NCBI RefSeq assembly: GCF_019925205.1
Contig: NC_083562.1
Location: 8,308,001-8,372,000, forward strand
Length of the DNA stretch: 64,000 bases
Direction: 5' to 3'
Source of the DNA: Metopolophium dirhodum
Lineage: Eukaryota > Arthropoda > Insecta > Hemiptera > Aphididae
Shown: positions 42,397-52,902 of the stretch, one piece after another
Layout of the letters: every line of letters begins with the position of its first letter
Position numbering within the stretch: the first letter of the stretch is position 1
Made by a program: the position numbers and the translations under genes
Notes under the pieces: generated by a model
Seen by the model: only the letters and a program-made list of their open reading frames with translations
What the model was told of the DNA's origin: nothing
The model's database searches: none

Positions 42397-43104
42397 CAGT
42401 GGCGCACCCAAGGGAAGGGGAGCTTTGGGGCTTAAGCCCCCCCCCAAAAAATTAAATTATACATTATCATAGCAAATATAATAGTATAACAATGATAAAT
42501 GGTAATGTTATATTTTCAAATTTTTTTATGTTAGATACACACATATATAATAATAGTTCAATATTACGCGATAAGGTTTGTGGGAATCGCCGATTTCTTA
42601 CTTCGTTGAAAATTACTTTTGATTTATAAATATTAGTGATTAGCGATTATGTAGGATCGACTTTGATAAGTAACTACGATAACAATGATAGTTATGCCTT
42701 TCGACTGTCTGTCGTGGCATGAAAAACTCGTTTAGATAATTCAGTCTGTTCGATTTTTTTCTTTGTGATAGCTATGTCGAATGTGCTTATGTGTAAAAAA
42801 AAGCTGAGTTAAAATGAGTCAAAAACGAAAGAAACCTGAAGTTGGTACTAGTAGTACTCTTCTTAATTATATTAGTATTAAACCAAAAATTTCAACAATC
42901 AATGAACCGCCCAGTCCAGGAAACTTAAATTTTAAATTGATTTAGTAATAAATATAATTATAAATATTAAATACATACAAATATAATATTATATGGTGAT
43001 AATAAATAAAAGTGATTACAATTTAAAAATTAGTTTAAATTGTTTACTTGTGTGTAATTATCAAGCCCCCCCCCCCCCAAACCAAAATTCTGGGTGCGCG
43101 CCTG
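42397..43104 (+). mobile_element. hAT element, internally deleted, with ZMYM/TTF-like N-terminal ORF (A1 copy)
   Basis: Starts CAGTGGCGCACCCAAGG and ends CTGGGTGCGCGCCTG (inverted ends), flanked by a perfect 8-bp duplication ATTATACG (42389-42396 and 43105-43112), diagnostic of hAT. C-tracts lie just inside both ends. A 43-codon frame at 42814-42945, starting MSQKRKKPEVGTSSTLLNYI, resembles the N-terminus of ZMYM1/TTF-type hAT transposases. The rest of the transposase is missing, so the copy is not autonomous. Confidence 0.85.
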
Positions 43105-43169
43105 ATTATACGTCTTATCATCGTACTTATCTAGTTGGTTTAATAAAAATTTCAGATACAACACATATA

Positions 43170-43500
43170 CAGTATAGAACCTTGATTGTCCAAACCTCTG
43201 TTATCAGGATTAAAAACCCTCTATTATCTGAACAAATGCAATTTACATATCCGAACGCTCTGTTATCCTAACATTAAAAAGCTTTATTGTAATGCTCGTA
43301 CACGCAATCACCCGTATTACATGTAGTTATGTAGTTATGTATATAATAATTAAATCATATAATTTATTATGTAGCTATATGTATTTTTGTGATGAACATA
43401 GTATTAAATATTATGTATATTAAATTCCCAGTATCCAAACTTTTACGTTTCCAAACTAGATGTGATCCCTATATTAGGTCGGACAACCGAGATCCTACTG
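43170..43500. mobile_element. pogo/Tigger-type MITE (A1 copy)
   Basis: 331 bp with inverted ends: left CAGTATAGAACCTTGATTGT; right, on the other strand, CAGTAGGATCTCGGTTGTCC. It is flanked by TA on both sides, as in Tc1/mariner elements; the CAGTA..AACCTCGATT..CC style of end is that of the pogo/Tigger branch. It has no transposase frame. Confidence 0.8.
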
Positions 43501-43726
43501 TAGAGTGTGTGATTAATTTAAATTCCTGAAAAGAAAAATATTAAATTATTTGTCATATCAAAATTTTATCAATCGCACTTCAATTTTATTCACGTATAGA
43601 TAAGAAGGGAATTTCAGTTATATTTGTTTAAAACACGCAAAAAAAATCAGGAAATCGGTATAATATGGCAATGTTTGACAATTACAGCAAAATAACAGTA
43701 ATTTTGTATTATTCTGGTCCTGTGCC

Positions 43727-43739
43727 GTTCCGTCTGAAC
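43727..43739. promoter_or_regulatory. Conserved GTTC-N5-GAAC element upstream of G2
   Basis: GTTCCGTCTGAAC lies 165 bp before the G2 ATG. The same spaced palindrome occurs 146-165 bp upstream of G3, G4 and the last copy, although the flanks have diverged. This suggests a protein-binding site, or simply shared ancestry of the leader. Confidence 0.4.
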
Positions 43740-43903
43740 AGATATGAATTACATTTATATAGATATTATGTTATATTTGTACCAACATATTTTAAAGTCA
43801 TAAATATATATTTTACACGCAGTCATGATAATATGAATAGTGCATAAATTTTACAACTTCAAGCAACAGTATTAATACATGGGGCTATTATAGCAAGAGA
43901 ATA

Positions 43904-46891
43904 ATGGCAACAATTATAAAAATGATGTTTTATCCTATATTTATTGGAGCACTTGTCATCAACGTTATGTCTATAGTAGGTATTTGTTTTTATATAATGC
44001 GTATAGTTACTATATTTTTAGAACAAATCTGGAAGCAGTATTACAATTGCATAACACATAGTTTTATGGTAAAATAATGAATTCAAAATAAGGTTAAGTT
44101 AATAGTTTTAATTGAAAGAATAAATGATTTTCATAGGTGATATTTTTGAGAAAGAATCTCATAATCTTATCATAATTGAATTGATAATTTTAACTAACCA
44201 TATAATTAGAGCATTAATTAGAATAAACAGTATATTTTATTTGCTATCTTTAAGTTACGCACTTGAATTTTAAAGCTATGAATAATAAATTGTATGAATT
44301 AGAAGATATTTCAAATTATATGGGAGCAAAGTCTTATCTGCACATAACTGTAGGGTGACCATTTTTATAACAAAAAAAAAAAACGGGACAAACAGTTTTA
44401 GGTAGATACTCTTAAAAAAAAAACCAATCATTTTTAATACATTTTATATTTTAAAATTTTAAAATAATGTTTAATATTTTAATAAATTAAGTCTTGTGTG
44501 GATTAGTTTTTTTAAATCATTACAGGAATATTTTTTTAAATTATTTTTGAGAATTATAATTGCTTTGATAATAGGTACAAGAAAGCTATTTTTTTCGCCT
44601 GTCCATAACACGTTTGTGGTAGAAAATATTTTCTCTATTGCTGCATTAGTTCCTGGCATTACTATTTACTAGAGAATATTCTAAAATCTTCCAAAAGTTA
44701 TTGATAAATATATTTTTATTTTTTATAATCGTGTAGAAACCACACCATCTTTCTTACCGTAGTTATATATTATATTGTTGTGTTTTTATTTCTTTGATTA
44801 ATTTTCTTTTACAAATAACAATATTGAATAGTATAGTAATATGGAGATAGCGGGATTAAAACGGGATTATCTTCTAAAAACGGAATAAAAAGCACCCCGT
44901 TTGATGTTTGTCGGAAAGATGGGATGATCAAAATGGGGACAAACTCGTTTTAAACTTGACGTATGGTCGCCCTACAGGCTACATTACTTAGCCGGTCAAC
45001 AATTTCTGCATATTAATATACAATATTTGTGTTCCATTATTATTTTTAGTATAATCCTATGTTAACATACACTCTGCGTTTTAAAAGACTGGAAGTACAT
45101 CCTAACTTCACTGTTGAGTCTTATACGATCGATCGATACAAAGAAGGAGAATTTATAAATGGCCAAATTACAATCAATTCGAAAAAACAAATTGACAAAG
45201 TAAGCACAAATAAAACCACGACTGAGATCAAACTCTATATTAAATTACAAAAATACTTCATAAAATCAATTTCATCATTTATACTATAATGTTGTTAAAT
45301 TATTTTATGTGTTTTGGACGTTTCGATTAATTATTAAAACTATATAAAATAACTGATAATAATAGCACGTCAAATAATTATATTTTAATTTTTAAGGCAG
45401 TAGTGGTATTTTATCGTTGTGACCAAGATGGTATTAACTGTGAATACTTCCAAATGTGGACATTAACAGGCCTTTGCACTAAATTAAAGGAAAAGAATCA
45501 AATATGGTCCCGATGGTACAATTCGTTTGATCCACCTATGGTTTGTCCATTAGATAAAGTAAGGAAGTTTTATTAAATTGTATGCTAATTACAATTTAAT
45601 GAATATAATTAGTCACATATTTAAGAGAAATTTTGGTATCCTTTGATTAAGTCTTCACGATGGATATTATGCTCCTAAAAAAATTGGTGGGAGGAAGTTC
45701 ATAAAAATAGTTAGACATGTATTTAATATTATGTAAAAGTGAGTAGTAAAAATGGTATTTCGTCGTCTTCACCAATGACATTACTAATATATCCGCGTTA
45801 ATAAAAAGTGAAAAAAAAAATGTAATTCATATTTTACCTTATTGCACTGGATGATCAACATTTGTCTTATCTTAAAATCTTATCTTTGATGACGGGTCGT
45901 AATTTTGTTATTATAAATATTGTTGACCGATTGTCTACCTATATTATTATTTAATTTAATCTAATAATAATTAAGTTATTACCGACTTTCATAAGTAATT
46001 TGATAAATGATAAATTTATGTTGCTGCATAGACATATAAAACAACGCTAGATAGCAGACTACAAGATATATTGATGAAGTTAGCAGCCATATGCCAACTA
46101 GCCAATGCTTACAATAATATAATATGTGTGATGCATTCGGGTAGTATTTTGTTAATCTATTTTCTCTCTAATTTTGTCCGACTTGGGACTGCCCACGATT
46201 GGTACACCGAAAACTATTTGAATCTATCATATTATATTACAAGTAGAAAAAAAATTACCAATATAATTTTAATGTTTTATAAATTTAATAATTATATATA
46301 ATATGATATCATTAAAAAAAATACTGATCATCACAAGGATACTCATCATCGTCTTTTCTCAGTATCTTTTTTTGTAACAATGATTTATCGTTGAATTCAA
46401 TTTTAACACGTTTAATACACCAACCTACTCAACAAGTAAAATGTTCAACTATAATTTATGCAAAACTATGAACAGGCAGATACTGAATGTTCGTTAATTG
46501 AACGTAAGATATGCAAATGGAATAAAAAAATATCAAAAATTACAAAATATGCATTGGAATAGGTATAATTGTTATTTTTCTCCAAAAAATTAACAGCATT
46601 ATACTATAATTATTGTTATGTATATAATATCATATATATTATGTATAATTTTTAAATACAGGTATTATAACATGAGATTAATCTATAATAATAACTTTTT
46701 TCATTTAGGGGACTTATCGAATAAAAAATGCAACTGTTGATATTGGCCCAGCACTACTGTTGTATCCTCAAGTAACCGATTACCAATGGAGAGTAGTTCA
46801 AAAGTTCTACTCTGATGATATATTTATCGGTAGTTACATGATGGAACTTTATTTATTTGGCTACAGAAAAAAAATGAAGTCCATTTTATAA
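43904..46891 (+). CDS. G2: secreted CheB/DUF1091-like protein (188 aa), mosaic gene
   Basis: Exons 43904-43975, 45050-45199, 45397-45558 and 46709-46891; all phase 0. Exon 1 is the signal peptide (MATIIKMMFYPIFIGALVIN, then VMS). Exon 2 encodes YNPMLTYTLRFKRLEVHPNF and on to a KKQIDK end. Exon 3 has the four cysteines (YRC, INC, GLC and VCP) and KNQIWSRWYNSF. Exon 4 starts GTYRIKNATVDIG and ends FGYRKKMKSIL. Exons 1-3 and introns 1-2 are near copies of G3, while intron 3 and exon 4 are near copies of G4, so the gene is a recombinant. Intron 1 (1074 bp) carries a hAT fragment. Function is inferred as for G1. Confidence 0.87.
44351..44974 (-). mobile_element. Truncated hAT element in G2 intron 1, with transposase C-terminus
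   Basis: Inverted ends TAGGGTGACCAT and, at the right, ATGGTCGCCCTA. A minus-strand frame at 44471-44659 starts MPGTNAAIEKIFSTTNVLWT and matches the style of the hAT C-terminal dimerisation region (P-T-[NS]-A-x-[VI]-E-[RK]-x-F-S). The rest of the gene is missing. The target duplication is unclear (flanks CATAACTG and CAGGCTAC). The same 624-bp element sits in G3 intron 1. Confidence 0.75.
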
Positions 46892-47204
46892 CTATAACAA
46901 TTTATAATAAGTTATTTATTAAAATTTAACTACAATAATAAATATAAACAAATTCGTAGTAGGTATTCATTCTTGGTATTCATCCATTACTGTTTAATAT
47001 ATATATATAATTATATTGATTTACAAAAGTCGTTTAAATATAAATATTATATTCTCGTAAATAAACAAAAATATTTTTTTTTATTAAAATTGCTGTTTAT
47101 CTATCCAGTCACCTACAGTTGTATTACGTACGTCACGTCGGTGTCAATTATACTGTTTTAACGTGTTCGTATAGTATTAACTAACTGCCTCAGATGCTCA
47201 TTAC

Positions 47205-47863
47205 TAGGGCTGGGATTTGTATGTAAATACATATTTTTAGTGAAACACGATAAATTAATTATTGCAAATGATAAATTCGTTTCACGTGATTTGCAATAAA
47301 ATAAGACATATTTTATTTTACATATTTTTACATATTTCGTCATAAATACATATTTTTACATACTTTGTAAAATTTTCGTTTTTATTTACATATTTCGTAA
47401 ATTTTGAAAATTTCAGTGGTTTAGTAATATTATAATAGTATTTCGATAACGGTATTCAGAAAATTGTAAGTGTATAATGCATATAGGAAATAAGTAGGTT
47501 AAAATAAATAATATTAATAACTTGATTTTAGTTTATCTTATCTGTTTCTGTTCGATAACCATACCTTAATGATGTTAACCGATAACATCTTGTGATGTAG
47601 AACGCTCTTTTAGTAGGTATAAGTCAGTGTAAGACCAAATCGCCGTTCATTTAATTTTGAAAATTTAAAACAATATATGGTTTGTCATTGTTTCCCTTAC
47701 AATTGATTAAACATCAATTTATTGTATTTTTTTAAATTTTTCTTTGTACAAAATTTTTATTTTATACTACATATTTTTTATTTTATACTACATATTTGGC
47801 AATTTTAATTACATATATATGTACATATTTTTGGTTTTTCATTACATATAAATCCCAGCCCTA
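47205..47863. mobile_element. Non-autonomous hAT-type element with empty site in B2
   Basis: Begins TAGGGCTGGGATTTGTATGT and ends AAATCCCAGCCCTA (inverted), flanked by a perfect 8-bp duplication CTCATTAC (47197-47204 and 47864-47871). The paralogous site at 60890-60897 has a single CTCATTAC and no insert. The interior is dense in ACATATTT/TACATAT repeats and has no transposase frame. Confidence 0.92.
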
Positions 47864-47970
47864 CTCATTACATACAATATCAATTTATTATTTTATTACG
47901 TATAAATATTTTCATCTTACAAACTATAGTAGGTATCCGCTTTTTAACTATAAACAATTTCCGACCGAAA

Positions 47971-48075
47971 CAGTATCCTCGAGTGACACAAAAGCTCAAC
48001 GCTGGTGATAAATTTGTACGAAAGTTACATGTTAGAGCTAGCATTATTTGGGTACAGAAAAATAATCAATGATAA
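47971..48075 (+). pseudogene. Orphan exon-4 remnant of the secreted family (B1)
   Basis: Frames here read YPRVT, then after an internal deletion SYMLELALFGYRK, matching the exon 4 segments YPQVTDYQW and SYMMELYLFGYRK. The middle (the QWRVVQKFY region) is partly deleted and the frame shifts. No acceptor-linked exon 3 is upstream, so this is a stranded exon of a lost gene. Confidence 0.8.
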
Positions 48076-48192
48076 AACTTTAAGGGAACTTTATAGTTTT
48101 ATTGAAATGAAAATCTTAACTTTTACAACTTCAAACGACAGTATTAATACACGGAGCTACACTCTAGCTATACAGGCTACAGTAAGAGAAAA

Positions 48193-48230
48193 ATGGCCAT
48201 AAATATAAAGATGATGTCATATTGTCTGTT
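48193..48230 (+). pseudogene. Orphan exon-1 remnant of the secreted family (B1)
   Basis: ATGGCCATAAATATAAAGATG matches the start of the family signal-peptide exon (MAxIIKMM). It is cut short by a deletion and ends in a stop directly at the usual GTAGGT donor. It lies about 120 bp after the exon-4 remnant, in the order expected for two successive decayed genes. Confidence 0.7.
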
Positions 48231-49628
48231 GTAGGTATTTATTATTATATAACGAGTATACCTAGTTACTATTTTTTTTTTTAGTATACATCAGTAAGTA
48301 ATATACTCGTTGTCTGAAAAGTAATATGATTGACGATTGTATAAGACATAATTGTACGGTATAATAATGATGTATATAATGTTAAGTTAGTAGTTTAAAT
48401 TTAAAATTAATAACGACAATACATTTTCACTATCCATAGGTATCACAATATCAGAACGAATGATTTTCTCATTTTCACAAAACAATAAAATGTAATATCA
48501 TTTCAAGTATTTTAGTATTTTGAAATTTATTTAACCATTACCATACTATATCATTTTATTAAAAACCACACTTACAACTATTTATATTCTGAAACTAAAT
48601 AATATAATATATTTTTATCATCTTATTATTATTTGTGTGTGATTACATAATTTAGCTTGGAACGATGGTGTTATTATACTCATGATAAATATTAATAAAA
48701 TAAACTTAATATCGTTTGTTGTACGTTTCATTTGAATACAATTTATTTATATCTGGTTTATTATATACGTAAATTGAACGTATATAAATACGATAGGTAT
48801 ACACCACATATTTATTAATTTATTATAATAAATAAATCTTTAGTTTTTTGAAATAGTTTGCGTAGGTACGTTTAATAATGGTATAGATGGTACCTAGGTA
48901 TATTGAAAAATATGTAGACATTTAAAAATGTTTATGGAAAAACAATATATTGTTAAATATTCCAATAATATATCAGTTAAACGCGATGAAATAAAATATC
49001 ATAGTCGAAATGCACACCACGATATAAACTATAAATAATTATTGGTAGTTACCAATTGGTCAGGGAATTGATGGAATTTTTTAATAATATATTATGTGAC
49101 CATTTAAATGTTATTAAAAAAAAAATAACCATCTTATTAACATTTTATCTAGGTGACGGCTGTCACACAGTTCAGAGAATATTTTATGTTATGTGTGATG
49201 TATTATTACAGTAATACCTATCTACAATAAGCTGAAAAAAATGTAATTGTTTCAAATTTTCCCTGCTCCCGTAGTCCAGTATGTCATTCTATTTTAATAG
49301 TTTTATACGCATTTACCATTAGAAGTAACGCAGTTTAAAAAAATATGGATATTTTAAGTTTTGTTTAATTTATTACAATATACATATTACTATGACTTAT
49401 TGTAGGCATACTTTATAATATATGTATATTATATATTTCTTACTACATACCATAAATTTTATTATTATATCAAATGCAAGAAAATATTCAAAACAATGAC
49501 AAAAGTATTGGGAGAACTCATCATCTAATAAATTAAAAAAGTACTAAAAAATTGGACAATACCCAAAACTTCCACAAACGACCACAAAGATATCACTTAT
49601 AAGTTATAACAAAGTTTTTTTGTTAAAA

Positions 49629-51088
49629 AACTTACTCCTTTGTGATGTTTCTCAAAGTTGTATAAGAGCTATATCATTTTTTGGAATGATTGAACGTGTG
49701 TACACTCTATTTTCAGCGTCTACAAAATGATGGGATATTTTAAAAAAAACACTGCTCTATAGTGTTAAAAAAGTGGACAGCTTGGGAAAGTAGATATAAA
49801 TGTGTTAAATCGATCAGAGATCAACTACCTGAGGTACTAAATGCTTTAGAAGAAGTAGGTGAATGCTCTAATGATCCAAAGTCAGTGAGTGAAGCAAAAT
49901 CAATTATAGATGAATTGATGAGTTTTGAATTTGTTTTAAGTCTGGTAATCTGGCATGATATTTTGGGTCAAGTTAAAATTGTAAACAGAATTTTACAAGA
50001 TCCTAAAATGGATTTAGATGCATCGGCTAGCAGCTTAGGGAGTCTTATCATTTTTCTAGAAAAATATCGTACAAATGGATTTGAAAACGCCAAATTGGTT
50101 GGAATAGAAATCGTTGAATCTATTGGTGGAACTGCTAACGGAAAAAAGACCAAGAAAGAAAAAAAAATGTTCAACTACGAAAGTAACGATGAATATACAA
50201 TTAGTTCAGAAGAAGAATTTCGTCGTGATTACTTTTTGATTCTAATTGACCGTGATACGGAAGCATTGAGAGTACGATTTGAGTACCAGAGCTCATTTAA
50301 CTCCAATTTTGGATTTTTGTACAGAATTGGAAAACTTAAACATCAAAATGATGATTTTATTAAAAATTGTTGTAACGATTTGCAAAACGTATTGAGTGAA
50401 GGCAATTCTAGAGATATAAATGGTGCATATTTATACATGGAACTTCTTATTTTTCGAAGTATAGTAGACGAAAACGCAACATCTCTGCAGGCATTATCTA
50501 TTTTAAAAACGTTTCTAGTTCATTTCCAAATATAGAAGTGGCAATTAGAATAATGCTCACCATACCAGTTACATCAGCTGGTGCTGAACGTTCATTCTCT
50601 AAATTGAAGCTGATAAAAAATTATTTAAGAAGCAATCTTTCACAGCATAAGTTATCGGACCTGGCCCTTATTAGCATCGAACATAGTATTGCCGATTCTT
50701 TGAGCTACAATGAGACAATTGATCAGTTTGCATCAAAAAAAGCACGGAAAAAAATATTTAAAAAATATTATATTTTGTTAAATTTTTTTTATTCTTAGTA
50801 AACGTAATTATACTAATTTCATTATTATTATAATTTATGTTCAATGTAATAAAAATATTTATTAATAAAATATTGTTTGTGCATTGTTTATACGAACAAA
50901 TTTAGGTTTCTAACATAATTAAAAGAGCTTTAAGATTACAAAATTATATAAGATTAAAGTTAGTCCCTAAAAAATAAAATAAATGTGCATATTGTATAAT
51001 AATTAATAAATTAACATATACAGCCATTGGCCATATGGGGCCCCGCGAAATTCTGCACCGGGCCCCGAAAACCATCGAGCCGGCACTG
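49629..51088 (+). mobile_element. 5'-truncated hAT transposon inserted in A2
   Basis: Bounded by the direct repeat GTTAAAA (49622-49628 and 51089-51095); the A1 counterpart has it once. The right end reads CGAGCCGGCACTG, so an intact element would begin CAGTGCCGGC; the left end lacks this and starts inside coding sequence. The insert therefore lost its 5' end before or after insertion. The last 80 bp include a GGCCCCG-rich tail typical of such elements. Confidence 0.8.
49680..50798 (+). pseudogene. hAT (ZMYM1-like) transposase fragment, disrupted
   Basis: Frames at 49762-50535 and 50538-50798 encode the central and C-terminal parts of a transposase. The first contains WTAWESRYKCVKSIRDQLPE, like the R-W-E-S-R-x-x-x-[VI]-K-x-[IL] motif of ZMYM1-type hAT proteins. 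The second contains TIPVTSAGAERSFSKLKLIK, the hAT dimerisation motif. A frameshift separates them near 50535. Upstream codons reading SFFGMIERVYTLFS are followed by a TGA where Arg is usual, then a further frame change. The N-terminus is absent, so the protein is dead. Confidence 0.85.
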
Positions 51089-51403
51089 GTTAAAACCCTG
51101 TATCTTTAACTCTTATATTTTAAATCCAAATTTTATACCATGTTCAATTCAATTCGTAGAATGTTTGTAATTTGTTCTCGATAAAACGTCTGCTTTTAAA
51201 GGTGCGTCCGTTAGAGGTTGGTTCACAGTAATTTCATTAGTGTAAATGTACACAATGTTAATTTACTTTGAATCTTGAAGCCTATTTTTATGTCAATAAA
51301 AAGTAATTAAATTAATAGCACAGCTATAAAAATTTAACACGTTATAAGAAAATTAACGTAATAAAAAAATATTAAATTAATAAAACTCGAAATGCATTAT
51401 ACG

Positions 51404-52103
51404 CAGTGGCGCACCCAAGGGGAGGGGGGCTTTGGGGCTTAAGCCCCCCAAAATTAAATTATACATTATTATAGCAAATATAATAGTATAACAATGATAA
51501 ATGATAATGTTATATTTTCAAATTTTTTTATGTTAGATACACACATATATAATAATAGTTCAATATTACGCGATAAGGTTTGTGGGAATCGCCGATTTCT
51601 TACTTCGTTGAAAATTACTTTTGATTTATAAATATTAGTGATTAGCGATTATGTAGGATCGACTTTGATAAGTAACTACGATAACAATGATAGTTATGAC
51701 TTTCGACTGTCTGTCGTGGCATGAAAAACTCGTTTAGATAATTCAGTCTGTTCGATTTTTTCTTTGTGATAGCTGTGTCGAATGTGCTTATGTGTAAAAA
51801 AAAACTGAGTTCAAATGAGTCAAAAACGAAAGAAACCTGAAGTTGGTACTAGTAGTACTCTTCTTAATTATATTAGTATTAAACCAAAAATGTCAACAAT
51901 CAATGAACCGCCCACTCCAGGAAACTTAAATTTTAAATTGATTTAGTTATAAATATAATTATAAATATTAAATACATACAAATATAACATTATATGGTGA
52001 TAATAAATAAAAGTGATTACAATTTAAAAATTAGTTTAAATTGTTTACTTGTGTGTAATTATCAAGCCCCCCCCCCCAAACCAAAATTCTGGGTGCGCGC
52101 CTG
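51404..52103 (+). mobile_element. hAT element, internally deleted (A2 copy)
   Basis: Same element as at 42397-43104, with the same ATTATACG duplication (51396-51403 and 52104-52111), so it inserted before block A duplicated. The 43-codon ZMYM/TTF-like frame is at 51815-51946. The C-tracts next to both ends are shorter than in A1. Confidence 0.85.
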
Positions 52104-52168
52104 ATTATACGTCTTATCATCGTACTTATCTAGTTGGTTTAATAAAAATTTCAGATACAACACATATA

Positions 52169-52499
52169 CAGTATAGAACCTTGATTGTCCAAACCTCTGT
52201 TATCAGGATTAAAAACCCTCTATTATCTGAACAAATGCAATTTACATATCCGAACGCTCTGTTATCCTAACATTAAAAAGCTTTATTGTAATGCTCGTAC
52301 ACGCAATCACCCGTATTACATGTAGTTATGTAGTTATGTATATAATAATTAAATCATATAATTTATTATGTAGCTATATGTATTTTTGTGATGAACATAG
52401 TATTAAATATTATGTATATTAAATTCCCAGTATCCAAACTTTTACGTTTCCAAACTAGATGTGATCCCTATATTAGGTCGGACAACCGAGATCCTACTG
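52169..52499. mobile_element. pogo/Tigger-type MITE (A2 copy)
   Basis: 331 bp, same ends and TA flanks as the A1 copy. Carried along by the block duplication. Confidence 0.8.
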
Positions 52500-52725
52500 T
52501 AGAGTGTGTGATTAATTTAAATTCCTGAAAAGAAAAATATTAAATTATTTGTCATATCAAAATTTTATCAATCGCACTTCAATTTTATTCACGTATAGAT
52601 AAGAAGGGAATTTCAGTTATATTTGTTTAAAACACGCAAAAAAAATCAGGAAATCGGTATAATATGGCAATGTTTGACAATTACAGCAAAATAACAGTAA
52701 TTTTGTATTATTCTGGTCCTGTGCC

Positions 52726-52738
52726 GTTCCGTCTGAAC
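52726..52738. promoter_or_regulatory. Conserved GTTC-N5-GAAC element upstream of G3
   Basis: GTTCCGTCTGAAC, 165 bp before the G3 ATG and identical to the G2 site because the block was duplicated. Confidence 0.4.
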
Positions 52739-52902
52739 AGATATGAATTACATTTATATAGATATTATGTTATATTTGTACCAACATATTTTAAAGTCAT
52801 AAATATATATTTTACACGCAGTCATGATAATATGAATAGTGCATAAATTTTACAACTTCAAGCAACAGTATTAATACATGGGGCTATTATAGCAAGAGAA
52901 TA

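Larger units (their letters stand above)
40905..45571. repeat. Segmental duplication block A, copy A1
   Basis: Starts inside the last codons and stop of G1 and continues through its 3' flank, a hAT element, a pogo-like MITE, and exons 1-3 of G2, ending just after the exon 3 donor (GTAAGGAAGT). The same order and nearly the same bases recur at 48480-54588. A1 lacks the 1460-bp transposase-bearing insertion present in A2; the empty site is GTTAAAAC at 42028-42035. Confidence 0.92.
45559..48481. repeat. Segmental duplication block B, copy B1
   Basis: Covers G2 intron 3, exon 4, 3' flank and two decayed exon remnants. It recurs at 59154-61494 with few differences. B1 carries a 659-bp hAT-type insertion that B2 lacks; B2 has two short segments (near 59.27 and 59.36 kb) missing in B1, each bordered by a short direct repeat (GATATT, TAGTTA). 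Confidence 0.92.

Noticed and set aside
46071..46301. 76-codon frame in G2 intron 3 (repeated at 59766-59978)
   Set aside because: It lies in an intron, differs at its C-terminal end between copies, lacks family motifs, and is present twice only because block B is duplicated.
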